Assembly (NCBI GenBank): GCA_038214135.1
Contig: JBBQSD010000085.1
Coordinates: 1-26,766 of the forward strand
Length of the DNA stretch: 26,766 nt
Origin: JANLSE01 sp038214135
GTDB lineage: Bacteria > Chloroflexota > Chloroflexia > Chloroflexales > Roseiflexaceae
Reading direction: 5' to 3'
Below are positions 8,615 to 15,361 of the stretch, piece after piece. The notes under the pieces were generated by a model. It saw only the letters and a list, made by a program, of their open reading frames with translations, ran no database searches and was not told where the DNA came from. Positions within the stretch are counted from its first letter, which is position 1. Each line of letters begins with the position of its first letter. Both the position numbers and the translations under genes were made by a program.

Positions 8615-8875
8615 TTACTCTAGCGGATCGATAGGTACTAAGGGCAGCCCATCCCGCGCCCGCTGCCAATTGTCACGTAATTCTTGTCGATGCAATGTGG
8701 CTCATTCGAGTACCAGAGCAAGCGCCCGGCGAGGCAGTTCACTATCTGTGAGGTCTAATGTGTCAATCGCAATTTTTGCCCGATGCTCAGCATACCGCAC
8801 ATGAAAATGGGCAGGAATATGGTCATCATAGTACATTGCGATAACAATACCAAAAAATCGACTGACGGCTGGCAC
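8615..8875 (-). pseudogene. DUF4160 protein interrupted by one in-frame TGA
   Basis: Starting at the GTG at 8875 (GAGGTG just upstream), the frame encodes VPAVSRFFGIVIAMYYDDH, then IPAHFHVRYAEHRAKI and LPRRALALVLE, which is the DUF4160 pattern. The frame then hits TGA at 8704-8702. Reading through it gives ATLHRQELRDNWQRARDGLP and LVPIDPLE, ending in TAA at 8617-8615. This is exactly the normal DUF4160 C-terminus, where the residue at the stop is normally Trp (LVxEWAxxHRxELxxNW). So a single TGG-to-TGA change explains the break. It is 86 codons long without the stop and precedes DUF2442 by 11 bp. Causes to separate: a true nonsense mutation, an assembly error, or readthrough. ATG starts further upstream (frame open to 8953) are possible. 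Confidence 0.88.
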
Positions 8876-9078
8876 ATTGCACCTCATTACTCCTGAGACC
8901 TGCATTGCTAAGAGGTGCCCGCCTAGTTGGGTATTAACAGCCACATTATTCATATTGTACCACGTCTAGTTGACAGGATTCAGGAAGCAGAGAACGTGAT
9001 GGCTCCGTCAAACGGATAGAGTTTAGCTGATAACGTAAGGTTCTCGCGAACGCTACGAAGTTTGGGATTAGATGTCAC

Positions 9079-9120
9079 CCGATCACCGTGTCAGATGTCA
9101 CCCGATCACCCCATCACCCC
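9079..9120. repeat. Tandem TCACCCGATCACC-type repeat
   Basis: GATGTCACCCGATCACC occurs twice, followed by CCATCACCCC, at the 3' end of the next gene. The inverse (GGTGATGGGGTGATGGGGTG) appears at 20160-20179. Confidence 0.75.
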
Positions 9121-9928
9121 CGTTGGCGAGCCGCGCAGCCAGTGTTGGATCGCTGAGCAGTGCGCTGCCAATCTGAACGGCCTGTGCGCCAGCGGCGAGC
9201 ATGCGCTGCATCCCGGCGGCATCGGCGATACCACCACTGCCAATCACCGGGATTGCAACGGAAGCTGTGGCAGTTGCAACGAGGCGCAGTGCCAGGGGAT
9301 GCCAGGCGGGGCCACACAGCCGCCCCTCACTTCGTACGCCAGTTGCTCCAAACCAGAGTGCCATTGGCGCTGCCGCAACCACAAGTGCATCCGCACCGGC
9401 AGCCTCGGTAGCGCGGGCAAGCTCGGCTAGCCCTTGTTCGTTGGCTGGCAGCTTGACTAGCAGTGGTAGCAGAGTTGCGGCACGAACGGCTGCTATTGTT
9501 GCTATTGTGCGTTCGCTGCCACTACTGCCAGAACTATCCCCAGCGCAATCCAGTTCAATGGCGGCAATACCCTCAATGCCCTCGATCTGTGCGAGTACAT
9601 CAGTAGCTTCGCCAATAGTGGCTCCAGAAACACTGAGAACAACGGGAATGCGCCATGTTGCCCAGATTGCAGTGCAGTGATCCAGAACATAGGCCAGCCC
9701 ACGATCCGGCCACGCGCCAATAGCAATCAATCCGGCGGCGCTTTCGATCAGATGGGGTGGGGTGTTACGACGCCCGCGCAGGCTGGTTGTTGGTGTTACC
9801 AGCGCACCAATTCGTTCGACAGAAGCGGATCTGGCGAGGTCAATTCCATAACCTAAACAGCCAGCGGCAGCCATCACTGGGTTGGTGAGGCTCAGGCCAT
9901 AGGGGTTGGTTGGCGCAAGTTCAATCAT
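9098..9928 (-). CDS. Divergent dihydroorotate-dehydrogenase-like flavoprotein
   Basis: 276 aa, TIM-barrel of the class 1 dihydroorotate dehydrogenase type. Family features: LTNPVMAAAGCLGYG at the N-terminus (normally NPxxxASG), a phosphate/FMN-binding region IPVIGSGGIADAAGMQRMLA and AAGAQAVQIGSALLSDP near the C-terminus, and the LLVKLPAN lysine strand. The catalytic loop, normally N-[IV]-S-C-P-N, reads ELDCAGDSSG: one Cys is kept but the asparagines that hold orotate are not. The normal V-[NT]-T after the lysine is replaced by VVAAAP. It may therefore act on another substrate or have lost activity. No pyrK or other pyrimidine gene is adjacent. Its stop overlaps a short tandem repeat. Confidence 0.78.
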   Translation of the reverse strand: MIELAPTNPYGLSLTNPVMAAAGCLGYGIDLARSASVERIGALVTPTTSLRGRRNTPPHLIESAAGLIAIGAWPDRGLAYVLDHCTAIWATWRIPVVLSVSGATIGEATDVLAQIEGIEGIAAIELDCAGDSSGSSGSERTIATIAAVRAATLLPLLVKLPANEQGLAELARATEAAGADALVVAAAPMALWFGATGVRSEGRLCGPAWHPLALRLVATATASVAIPVIGSGGIADAAGMQRMLAAGAQAVQIGSALLSDPTLAARLANGGDGVIG

Positions 9929-10038
9929 TGGTAGCCCATTGTATTGAATTTATTCGCAGATTAGTCGACCTGAGTAGGTTGGTGCATTATACCGCGTTCG
10001 CAGGCAATCGCGGAGGAAATCTGTACATTACACCATGC

Positions 10039-10067
10039 TTGACATCTATCTTCTTATAGTGTATTAT
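10039..10067 (+). promoter_or_regulatory. Sigma70-type promoter of the Hsp70-like gene
   Basis: TTGACA (10039-10044), a 17-base spacer and TATTAT (10062-10067). The spacer ends CTTATAGTG, as in the promoter at 13681. The -10 lies inside the left arm of the inverted repeat at 10060-10072. Confidence 0.65.
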
Positions 10068-10136
10068 TGACAATAAGTAATGGTAGTGCGATCAGGCGCT
10101 ACTTCTTTTTTCTGGACGATTAGTGTCAATAATACA
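10060..10136. promoter_or_regulatory. Pair of 13-bp inverted repeats around the leader of the Hsp70-like gene
   Basis: TGTATTATTGACA at 10060-10072 is perfectly repeated in inverse as TGTCAATAATACA at 10124-10136. Between them is an imperfect stem (GTAGTGCG ... GGCGCTAC, 10083-10102) followed by TTCTTTTTT, resembling an attenuator-type terminator. The same layout occurs at 13701-13778. It could be a pair of operators joined by looping, or a miniature inverted-repeat element. Confidence 0.6.
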
Positions 10137-10153
10137 ACAAAGGGGTTAGTGCT

Positions 10154-11692
10154 ATGCAGCTTGGTATCGATATTGGTACACACGCGGCACGGGCAGCGTA
10201 TCTGGATTCGGGAGGGCGGCCACAGCTTGTCCAGTTCGCTGCGGGTGTCACATCCCTGCCGGCATTGGCGCGTCAGACAATGCACGGATTGGTAATTGGG
10301 CAGGAAGCTGCCCGTGCCTTGGTTGGCAATGCAGAGACGACTATCGTAGGATGTACGCGATTGATGGGCCGTGCTGGCGAGATTCCAGCCCCGTTATTGG
10401 CTCGCTTGCCATATGCTGTTCGCGAGATTGGTGGCGAGGCCACATGTAATCTGTTGTTTGCCGAAGTTCGGGCGAGTGAGGCCTTTGGGCGGATTGTACG
10501 GGCATTGGCCGATGCCGCAGCACAATCGCTTGGCGAGGCAATCGAAGGAGTTATACTAACGGTTCCCGCAGGCGCTGAGGATCGCTTCCGCGTACAGGCT
10601 CGTACTGCTGTCGAAGCACAGGGTTTGCGCGTCGTCCGGCTGATCAACCAGCCAACAGCAGCAGTTCTGGCACTCGGGCCTGGGGTTGGGAAGCTGGTTG
10701 CGGTGGTGAGTTGTGGCGGCGGAACCACCGAGGTGAGTCTGGCCGAACGTAGCCCACAGGGGGTGCGAATTCGTGCAGTTGCCGCTGATCCATTGTTGGG
10801 TGGCGACGATATGGCCTGGGCGGTAGCCGAACAGCTTAATACACGCTTCCAACATAATGAAGGGATTGATGTTTTTGCGGTTGGTGATAGCCGTGCGGCA
10901 GCGCAAGGGCTATGGGCGGCGACGAAGGATGTGCTTGAGCAATTGCATGATGCTCCACAGGCACAGCTCGTCCTTGATCACGGCGGTGGGTTTGGCCGTG
11001 ATCTAGCGATGCTGGTACGGCGGCGCGAGGTTGAGCACTGGCTTCAGCCACTGGTCAGCCGCATTGCAGTACTGTGCCGGCGGGTGCTTAGCACGGCTGG
11101 GGTGCGTGCCCGCGATGTTGAGAGCGTGGTGTTGATTGGCGATGAGACAGCATTGCCACTGGTGCGGGCGGTGATTGCGCGGGCATTTGATCGAGATGTT
11201 GCTGCGCTACACACAACCGATGCCCAAGCATTGGCGGCCTATGGTGCTGCATTGGTTGGTGCTGATGGAGCGCCGAGTGTATGGGATGTGACGCCCTACC
11301 CGCTTGGGATTAATTGTTATTATGCAGAAGAAGAGCTGTTTAGCCCGATCATCCGTGCCAACACTCCTATTCCAACACCGCCGGTAGGATCGCAGGGTGC
11401 CCATACGGAAAGCTACTGTACGCGCTATCCGGATCAGACAAACGTACGGCTTGATGTATTGCAGTATCGCGGCCCACTGGATGCAAACCCGCGTGGGGTT
11501 GGCAGGGTTCGGCCAGATGCCTGTGAGAAGTTGGGTAGTTGGGAATTTAGTGGGCTACAGCCAAAACCAGGGCGTGAAGCGCCCTTCACTGTTACTTTTG
11601 CTGTTGATCAGGATGGCATTTTGCAGTTGTTTGCCCGCGAGACCGAAACAGGCCATACGCTGACCGCACAGATCGAGCGTGGGTTAGGGTGA
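10154..11692 (+). CDS. Divergent Hsp70-family protein
   Basis: 512 aa, an Hsp70/DnaK-type ATPase fold with a short C-terminal part. Recognisable elements: LGIDIGTHAARAAYLDSGG (phosphate 1, normally GIDLGTTNS), GVILTVPAGAEDRFR (about residues 134-148), INQPTAAVLA (normally NEPTAAALA), a phosphate-2 loop SCGGGTTEVSLAE and an adenosine loop VVLIGDETALPLVR. The Asp that normally precedes GGGT is replaced by Ser-Cys, so ATP hydrolysis may be altered. Beyond about residue 380 there is a beta-rich region (DVTPYPLGINCYY) like the start of a substrate-binding domain, but the helical lid is missing. Full DnaK has about 610-640 aa. No dnaJ or grpE neighbours. A GGGG ribosome-binding region precedes the ATG. 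Likely regulated by the inverted-repeat promoter immediately upstream. Confidence 0.85.
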   Translation: MQLGIDIGTHAARAAYLDSGGRPQLVQFAAGVTSLPALARQTMHGLVIGQEAARALVGNAETTIVGCTRLMGRAGEIPAPLLARLPYAVREIGGEATCNLLFAEVRASEAFGRIVRALADAAAQSLGEAIEGVILTVPAGAEDRFRVQARTAVEAQGLRVVRLINQPTAAVLALGPGVGKLVAVVSCGGGTTEVSLAERSPQGVRIRAVAADPLLGGDDMAWAVAEQLNTRFQHNEGIDVFAVGDSRAAAQGLWAATKDVLEQLHDAPQAQLVLDHGGGFGRDLAMLVRRREVEHWLQPLVSRIAVLCRRVLSTAGVRARDVESVVLIGDETALPLVRAVIARAFDRDVAALHTTDAQALAAYGAALVGADGAPSVWDVTPYPLGINCYYAEEELFSPIIRANTPIPTPPVGSQGAHTESYCTRYPDQTNVRLDVLQYRGPLDANPRGVGRVRPDACEKLGSWEFSGLQPKPGREAPFTVTFAVDQDGILQLFARETETGHTLTAQIERGLG

Positions 11693-11705
11693 GATTTCCA
11701 TGTCG

Positions 11706-11741
11706 AGGCCGTAGAGACGCAAAATCTTGCGTCTCTACGGC
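11706..11741. repeat. 16-bp perfect hairpin, dispersed GTAGAGACGCAA palindrome
   Basis: GGCCGTAGAGACGCAA, a short AATC loop, then TTGCGTCTCTACGGCC. It lies between the convergent Hsp70-like and DinB-like genes and could end transcription from both sides, although no T-run follows. Partial copies occur at 7062-7072 and 11747-11757. Similar GTAGAGACG hairpins are widespread in intergenic DNA of Chloroflexota and cyanobacteria. Confidence 0.85.
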
Positions 11742-11768
11742 CCAACCGCGTCTCTATGGCCATCTACG

Positions 11769-12227
11769 CTACCTAGCGGCCAGGATTCGCTCAAGCTCCT
11801 CGCGATGGCCGACCGTGTGACCGGGGATGAACAGGAACACCTGCCCGATGCTCATGTTCGGAAACGGCCCTGGCTTTTCGAGTTCCGCGCCAACTAATGC
11901 CTGATGTGCGCCGGCGAAGGCGGCAGCAACGCGACCCTCAATCTCTGCCCGTGATTTCCCCAAACTGGCTGCGCGGTTTTTGGCATTATTTGCGTCGATG
12001 TCAAGCGGGGGAGCATCTGTTGGCATGCCATGAGTCAGCAGGTAGTTCAGGCTGAAGACACTATCGGCAATATGGCCAACCATATCGTGAATCGTCCAGC
12101 CATCATTGCGAGTTAGCGTGGTCCACTCTGCGTCTGTGACCTTGGCAATCGCAGTGTTAGCAGCCTCCTGTTCGGCGCTAATAGCAGCATCGATCTGTTC
12201 GTGGGTCAGTTCAGTCGTCGTGGTCAT
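11769..12227 (-). CDS. DinB / maleylpyruvate isomerase N-terminal-fold protein
   Basis: 152 aa, a four-helix DinB-like protein. WTIHDMVGHIADSVF (about residues 42-56) and the C-terminal PGHTVGHREELERIL supply the His residues that bind a divalent metal in this superfamily, which includes thiol-dependent S-transferases and maleylpyruvate isomerases. The substrate is unknown and no aromatic-degradation gene is next to it. The start at 12227 is chosen because AAGGAGG lies just upstream on the minus strand; the frame also has an ATG at 12242, which would put that ribosome-binding site inside the gene. It is convergent with the Hsp70-like gene across the hairpin at 11706. Confidence 0.85.
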   Translation of the reverse strand: MTTTTELTHEQIDAAISAEQEAANTAIAKVTDAEWTTLTRNDGWTIHDMVGHIADSVFSLNYLLTHGMPTDAPPLDIDANNAKNRAASLGKSRAEIEGRVAAAFAGAHQALVGAELEKPGPFPNMSIGQVFLFIPGHTVGHREELERILAAR

Positions 12228-12532
12228 GATCGCCTCCTTCATCCTTGTAAGCGGCGTCAGATGTGTCCGCTCTATCCTACCGACGCAGGAAGCTGCTTGG
12301 AATCGACATCATAATAGGCTGGAATATTGTCCGCAGATGACGCAGATCATGCAGATGAGCTACCGCTACATATGCATCATTCGGGGATGAAATGCTGACG
12401 TAGCCCTGACACCTATTGACAGATATAGAACGCAGGTTGAGCTATACTATCAATAGGTACAATCATACTCAATGGCGCGATGTACCTCGCAATATGCCGA
12501 TTGTCAACAACCCAACCTAAAGGATTCTCATT
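12228..12532. other. Intergenic region with GCAGATGAC repeats
   Basis: Contains TCCGCAGATGACGCAGATCA continuing to ATGCAGATGAG (12331-12357), a member of the CGCAGAT repeat family, and the 9-bp inverted-repeat pair at 12411-12458. No gene seen. Confidence 0.6.
12411..12458. promoter_or_regulatory. 9-bp inverted-repeat pair upstream of the SolA-type gene
   Basis: ACCTATTGA (12411-12419) and TCAATAGGT (12450-12458) are perfect inverse copies, with TATAG and CTATA just inside each arm. A TTGACA (12416-12421) is embedded in the left arm and a TATACT at 12443-12448; the spacing of 21 is long for a standard promoter. The layout is reminiscent of the inverted-repeat pairs at 10060 and 13701, but with different sequence. 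Confidence 0.5.
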
Positions 12533-13684
12533 ATGAGCCAGAACTATGATGTGATCATTATTGGCTTGGGCGGAATGGGTAGTGCCGCCGCCTACCAGTT
12601 AGCTAGCCGTGGTATGCGAGTGCTTGGCCTTGAGCGTTTTACCCCAGGCCATTCGGAGGGTAGCAGCCATGGTCAGTCGCGGGTGATTCGGCAGGCCTAT
12701 TTCGAAGATCCGGCCTATGTGCCGCTGCTGTTGCGCGCCTACGAACTATGGGAGCAGATCGAGCGTGATTCTGGCAAATCATTGCTCACGATTACTGGTG
12801 GCCTGATGATCGGCAGTGAAACCAGCCACACCTTTACTGGCAGCCGTCAGAGCGCCCAATTGTGGAATTTGCCGCATGAGATCCTGAATGCAACCGACAT
12901 CCAGCGGCGCTTCCCGCCACTGCTGCCCACGCCCGATGTTGTGGCGCTCTATGAAGCAAAGGCGGGCTTCTTGCATCCAGAACAGAGCGTTATCGCGCAT
13001 CTCGATATTGCCGCAGCTCGTGGGGCAGAATTGCACTTTCGTGAGCCTGCCCTTTCCTGGGAAAGCCGTTCTGGTTCGGTACGGGTGACAACTGCCGATG
13101 CTGTATATGAGGCTGAAACGCTGATCATTTCGCCGGGTGCCTGGGCACCAGCCCTCATGTCCGATTTGCAGCTGCCCTTTACGATCACTCGCCAGGTGTT
13201 GTACTGGTTTGATCCGATTGGTGGGATTGCCCCATTTGATGCGCGCATCTTTCCGGTCTATATCTGGGAGGTTGCTGAAGATCTGCAATTCTATGGGTTC
13301 CCTGCCCAGCCGAATGTCCCAGGGGTAAAGGCGGCAATTTTCCATCGCGGCCAGGATGTTAGCGATCCAAATCAGGTTGATCGAACGATTAGTGATGCGG
13401 ATACTGCCTATTTCCGCGAGATCCTGCAACCCAGGATTCCAACACTCAACGGGCCGTTGCTCTCCACCGCAACCTGCCTGTATACCGAAGTGCCAGATCA
13501 ACATTTTATTATCGCAAACCATCCGCATCACGAAAATGTTGTGATCGCCTCGCCATGCAGCGGCCATGGCTATAAGTTCTGTAGCGTTGTTGGCGAGATC
13601 CTGGCCGATCTGGCAATTGATCGCACAACCCGCCATCCAATCGGTTTGTTTGATCCGGCACGCTTTTCACAAAAACCCTCTTGA
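12533..13684 (+). CDS. solA: N-methyl-L-tryptophan / sarcosine oxidase family flavoprotein
   Basis: 383 aa, the length of monomeric sarcosine and N-methyltryptophan oxidases, which oxidise secondary amino acids to formaldehyde, amine and hydrogen peroxide. The Rossmann FAD motif is YDVIIIGLGGMGSAAAYQLA (residues 5-24), followed by LERF and HSEGSSHGQSRVIRQAYFED, which is typical of this subfamily. The covalent flavin Cys is Cys315 in TCLYTEVPDQHFI, at the position known for monomeric sarcosine oxidase. CSGHGYKFCSVVGEILADL near the C-terminus is also diagnostic. AAAGGA is 10-15 bases before the ATG. Exact substrate is not determined by sequence. It ends two bases before the TTGACA of the next promoter (last base of stop 13684 overlaps it). 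Confidence 0.92.
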   Translation: MSQNYDVIIIGLGGMGSAAAYQLASRGMRVLGLERFTPGHSEGSSHGQSRVIRQAYFEDPAYVPLLLRAYELWEQIERDSGKSLLTITGGLMIGSETSHTFTGSRQSAQLWNLPHEILNATDIQRRFPPLLPTPDVVALYEAKAGFLHPEQSVIAHLDIAAARGAELHFREPALSWESRSGSVRVTTADAVYEAETLIISPGAWAPALMSDLQLPFTITRQVLYWFDPIGGIAPFDARIFPVYIWEVAEDLQFYGFPAQPNVPGVKAAIFHRGQDVSDPNQVDRTISDADTAYFREILQPRIPTLNGPLLSTATCLYTEVPDQHFIIANHPHHENVVIASPCSGHGYKFCSVVGEILADLAIDRTTRHPIGLFDPARFSQKPS

Positions 13685-13709
13685 CAACCTGAGCTTATAG
13701 TGTTATATT
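13681..13709 (+). promoter_or_regulatory. Sigma70-type promoter of the 263-aa gene
   Basis: TTGACA (13681-13686), a 17-base spacer and TATATT (13704-13709). TAGTGTTA-TAT-TAACACTA (13698-13716) is a perfect 8-bp palindrome that covers the -10, so a bound repressor would block RNA polymerase. Confidence 0.7.
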
Positions 13710-13778
13710 AACACTAAATCAAATGGGGGACGGATGGCGTCCCCTCTCATTTACGCTCTATATAGTGTCAATATAACA
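13701..13778. promoter_or_regulatory. Pair of near-perfect 13-bp inverted repeats around the leader of the 263-aa gene
   Basis: TGTTATATTAACA (13701-13713) matches the inverse of TGTCAATATAACA (13766-13778) at 12 of 13 positions. Between them GGGGACG-GATGG-CGTCCCC (about 13727-13745) forms a strong hairpin. Total span is 78 bp, against 77 bp for the equivalent element at 10060. Confidence 0.6.
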
Positions 13779-13795
13779 ATAAATGGAGGTAGACC

Positions 13796-14587
13796 GTGAC
13801 ACCACCGACCATCACGATTGTGATTGCCCAGTGTGTGCAGCGCAGTTTCATCAGCCCCTTAGCCGGGCCGGATCCCCGTTTGAAGCCATGCCACCTACAT
13901 TGCGGGTATGCCAATGCCGTTCGATTGCTTGGTGGTGGCCCACAGAATCTGCCGAATGTGCTTGAAGATTTTCTCTGGCACAGCCATGGCGGGGCCGATG
14001 GCAACTTGGCTGGGAGCCAATATGTGCATGTTGTGTATGTTGATGATGAGCATCTTGACGATGGCAGCGCACTGACGAGCGAACATTTTGCGCAATTTGG
14101 CCGCCATTGTGTTCCTGGTGATGTTGATGAGTGCGGAATTGAGGGCTACCTGGGCACTGGCCGAACCGCAGAATGGCGTGGCCTACACAATGGCCGGACG
14201 CATGTCGTACGAACGCCTGGCCTGAACGACAACATGTTTGGCAGTGGCTTCATTCCGGTATTAACCAGCATCTGCCAGGAGGCCGAAGAGGTCTATGGTG
14301 TGCGCCCAGAAGATATTCAGATCGTGAACATTGGCGGCTGGAGCATCATCAAGGAGCTGTTCTGTGGTGTGTGGGAGCTGCTGCATCACGGAATCCCGGA
14401 TTACCGCGAGCCAGATAATCGTGAGGCCACGATTCGTTTCCGGCGAGTGGCGCTTTCGGATGCACTAAGCTATAGCGTTCAGCGCGAACACCATAATATT
14501 GCCTTGGATGTCACCCGTATGATCGGCGGAATCGTTCTGCGAACCCACGAGGATGCACTGGCGTATTGTGGGCTGCGAACCAGTTAA
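13796..14587 (+). CDS. Uncharacterised protein, remote resemblance to isochorismatase-like cysteine hydrolases
   Basis: 263 aa, GTG start at 13796 with GGAGGT at 13785-13790. I do not recognise the family with confidence. The order of elements recalls the isochorismatase/nicotinamidase fold: a first strand ITIVIAQCVQRSFISP, a second strand YVHVVYVDDEHLDDGS, a long loop, DIQIVNIGGWSIIKELF with a helix, then VALSDALSYSVQREHHNIAL and a C-terminal IGGIVLRTHEDALAY. In active enzymes the first strand has D-x-Q and the last helix starts with the nucleophilic Cys; here the first is C-V-Q and no Cys sits at the expected place, so if related it has lost or changed the triad. Other conserved-looking pieces are HFAQFGRHCVPGD and GLNDNMFGSGF. 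It may share a transcript with the two small genes after it and is controlled by the inverted-repeat promoter. Confidence 0.6.
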   Translation: MTPPTITIVIAQCVQRSFISPLAGPDPRLKPCHLHCGYANAVRLLGGGPQNLPNVLEDFLWHSHGGADGNLAGSQYVHVVYVDDEHLDDGSALTSEHFAQFGRHCVPGDVDECGIEGYLGTGRTAEWRGLHNGRTHVVRTPGLNDNMFGSGFIPVLTSICQEAEEVYGVRPEDIQIVNIGGWSIIKELFCGVWELLHHGIPDYREPDNREATIRFRRVALSDALSYSVQREHHNIALDVTRMIGGIVLRTHEDALAYCGLRTS

Positions 14588-14672
14588 TAGCCGATAACCG
14601 AGAACCAAGAACCGAGAACCAAGAACCGAGAACCAAGAACCGAGTATTCAGGAGTCAGAAGTCAGGAGTCAG
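14586..14672. repeat. Heptamer repeats GAACCRA and GGAGTCA
   Basis: TAGCCGATAACCGAGAACCA is followed by alternating GAACCAA and GAACCGA heptamers to about 14644, then AGGAGTCAGAAGTCAGGAGTC and AGAAT. These are the same units as those at 3470-3560 and, inverted, at 21480-21520. Confidence 0.9.
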
Positions 14673-14693
14673 AATGCCGAGAACCAAGAACCC

Positions 14694-14950
14694 GTGTAGG
14701 GTGCGAACCCATGTGTCCGCCCAATACGAACCGAACACGTACGGGCACAGCGCGCTGTGCCCCAACAAGCCACCAACAGCCAGAGATTGCAGCCGTGGCA
14801 TGACCAACAGATGTTGGCGCGTCACCGCCATCAAATACGAGTCGGGTGCCCTCTGGGCGGGAACGGTTTCCTACTGCCTGCCGCGCATAGCGGCGATAAG
14901 AGACAATCGAATGATTTTCGAACGCGGGTGCGGGGCGCAGCCCTGCTAAA
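14694..14950 (+). repeat. Composite dispersed intergenic repeat, forward copy
   Basis: In order: GTGTAGGGTGCGAACCCATG continuing to TGTCCGCCCA; a 20-bp perfect palindrome GGGCACAGCGCGCTGTGCCC (14743-14762); AACAAGCCACCAACAGC, then ATTGCAGCCGTGGCATGA; and GGGTGCGGGGCGCAGCCC near 14927-14944. The same blocks occur in inverse order and orientation at 21115-21453. The stretch fills the 376-bp gap before the small gene at 14964. Open frames across it are a by-product of the repeat. Confidence 0.8.
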
Positions 14951-14963
14951 GAATGAGCACAGC

Positions 14964-15329
14964 ATGTCGATTTTTGATGCAAATCTTGGTCAGCGCCCTG
15001 CATCTGCCCTTGCACAGAAACCAGCAGCAAGCGATGATGTAATCGCGGAGCCTTTATCTGCATCCAAATCGCTACGGGCTGGTATTGGATTAACACTTGG
15101 CGAACGTCCAGTTCCGCTCTGCCCACCAGTGATTGTGTGGCCGGATGCGCTGGATGGTGAGTTGGAGAAGACATTGGCCGCTCTGCCGCTCGTGCCGCCA
15201 CCTATCTCGCGTGTTCGCCCTGCCGAGCAAGCATTGGCCGAGATCGATGCAGCCCTGCGCCGTAATAGCGCCCGCGTTATCGTCAATGGCCTGTTCGATT
15301 TAGACGATCATCATTGGGATGATCGCTGA
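14964..15329 (+). CDS. Small uncharacterised protein, 121 aa
   Basis: No family recognised. Residues 1-45 are Ala/Ser/Pro-rich and probably disordered; RPVPLCPPVIVWPDALDGEL (48-67) and an Ala/Leu-rich helix (86-100) follow; ARVIVNGLFDL (103-113) could be a strand, and the C-terminus DDHHWDDR is acidic with two His and a Trp. There is one Cys (53). It does not end in a Gly-rich tail like a ubiquitin-like modifier. Start chosen at 14964 because upstream codons of the same frame lie in dispersed-repeat DNA; the ribosome-binding site is weak (AAAGAATGAG). The next gene begins 32 bp after the stop, on the same strand, so the two are probably co-transcribed. Confidence 0.6.
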   Translation: MSIFDANLGQRPASALAQKPAASDDVIAEPLSASKSLRAGIGLTLGERPVPLCPPVIVWPDALDGELEKTLAALPLVPPPISRVRPAEQALAEIDAALRRNSARVIVNGLFDLDDHHWDDR

Positions 15330-15361
15330 TCATATTACTCACTAGAAGGAGAACAGCAACC

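Noticed and set aside
12779..13636. 285-aa minus-strand frame opposite the SolA-type gene.
   Set aside because: Shadow; no family features, while the sense frame has the FAD motif and covalent Cys.
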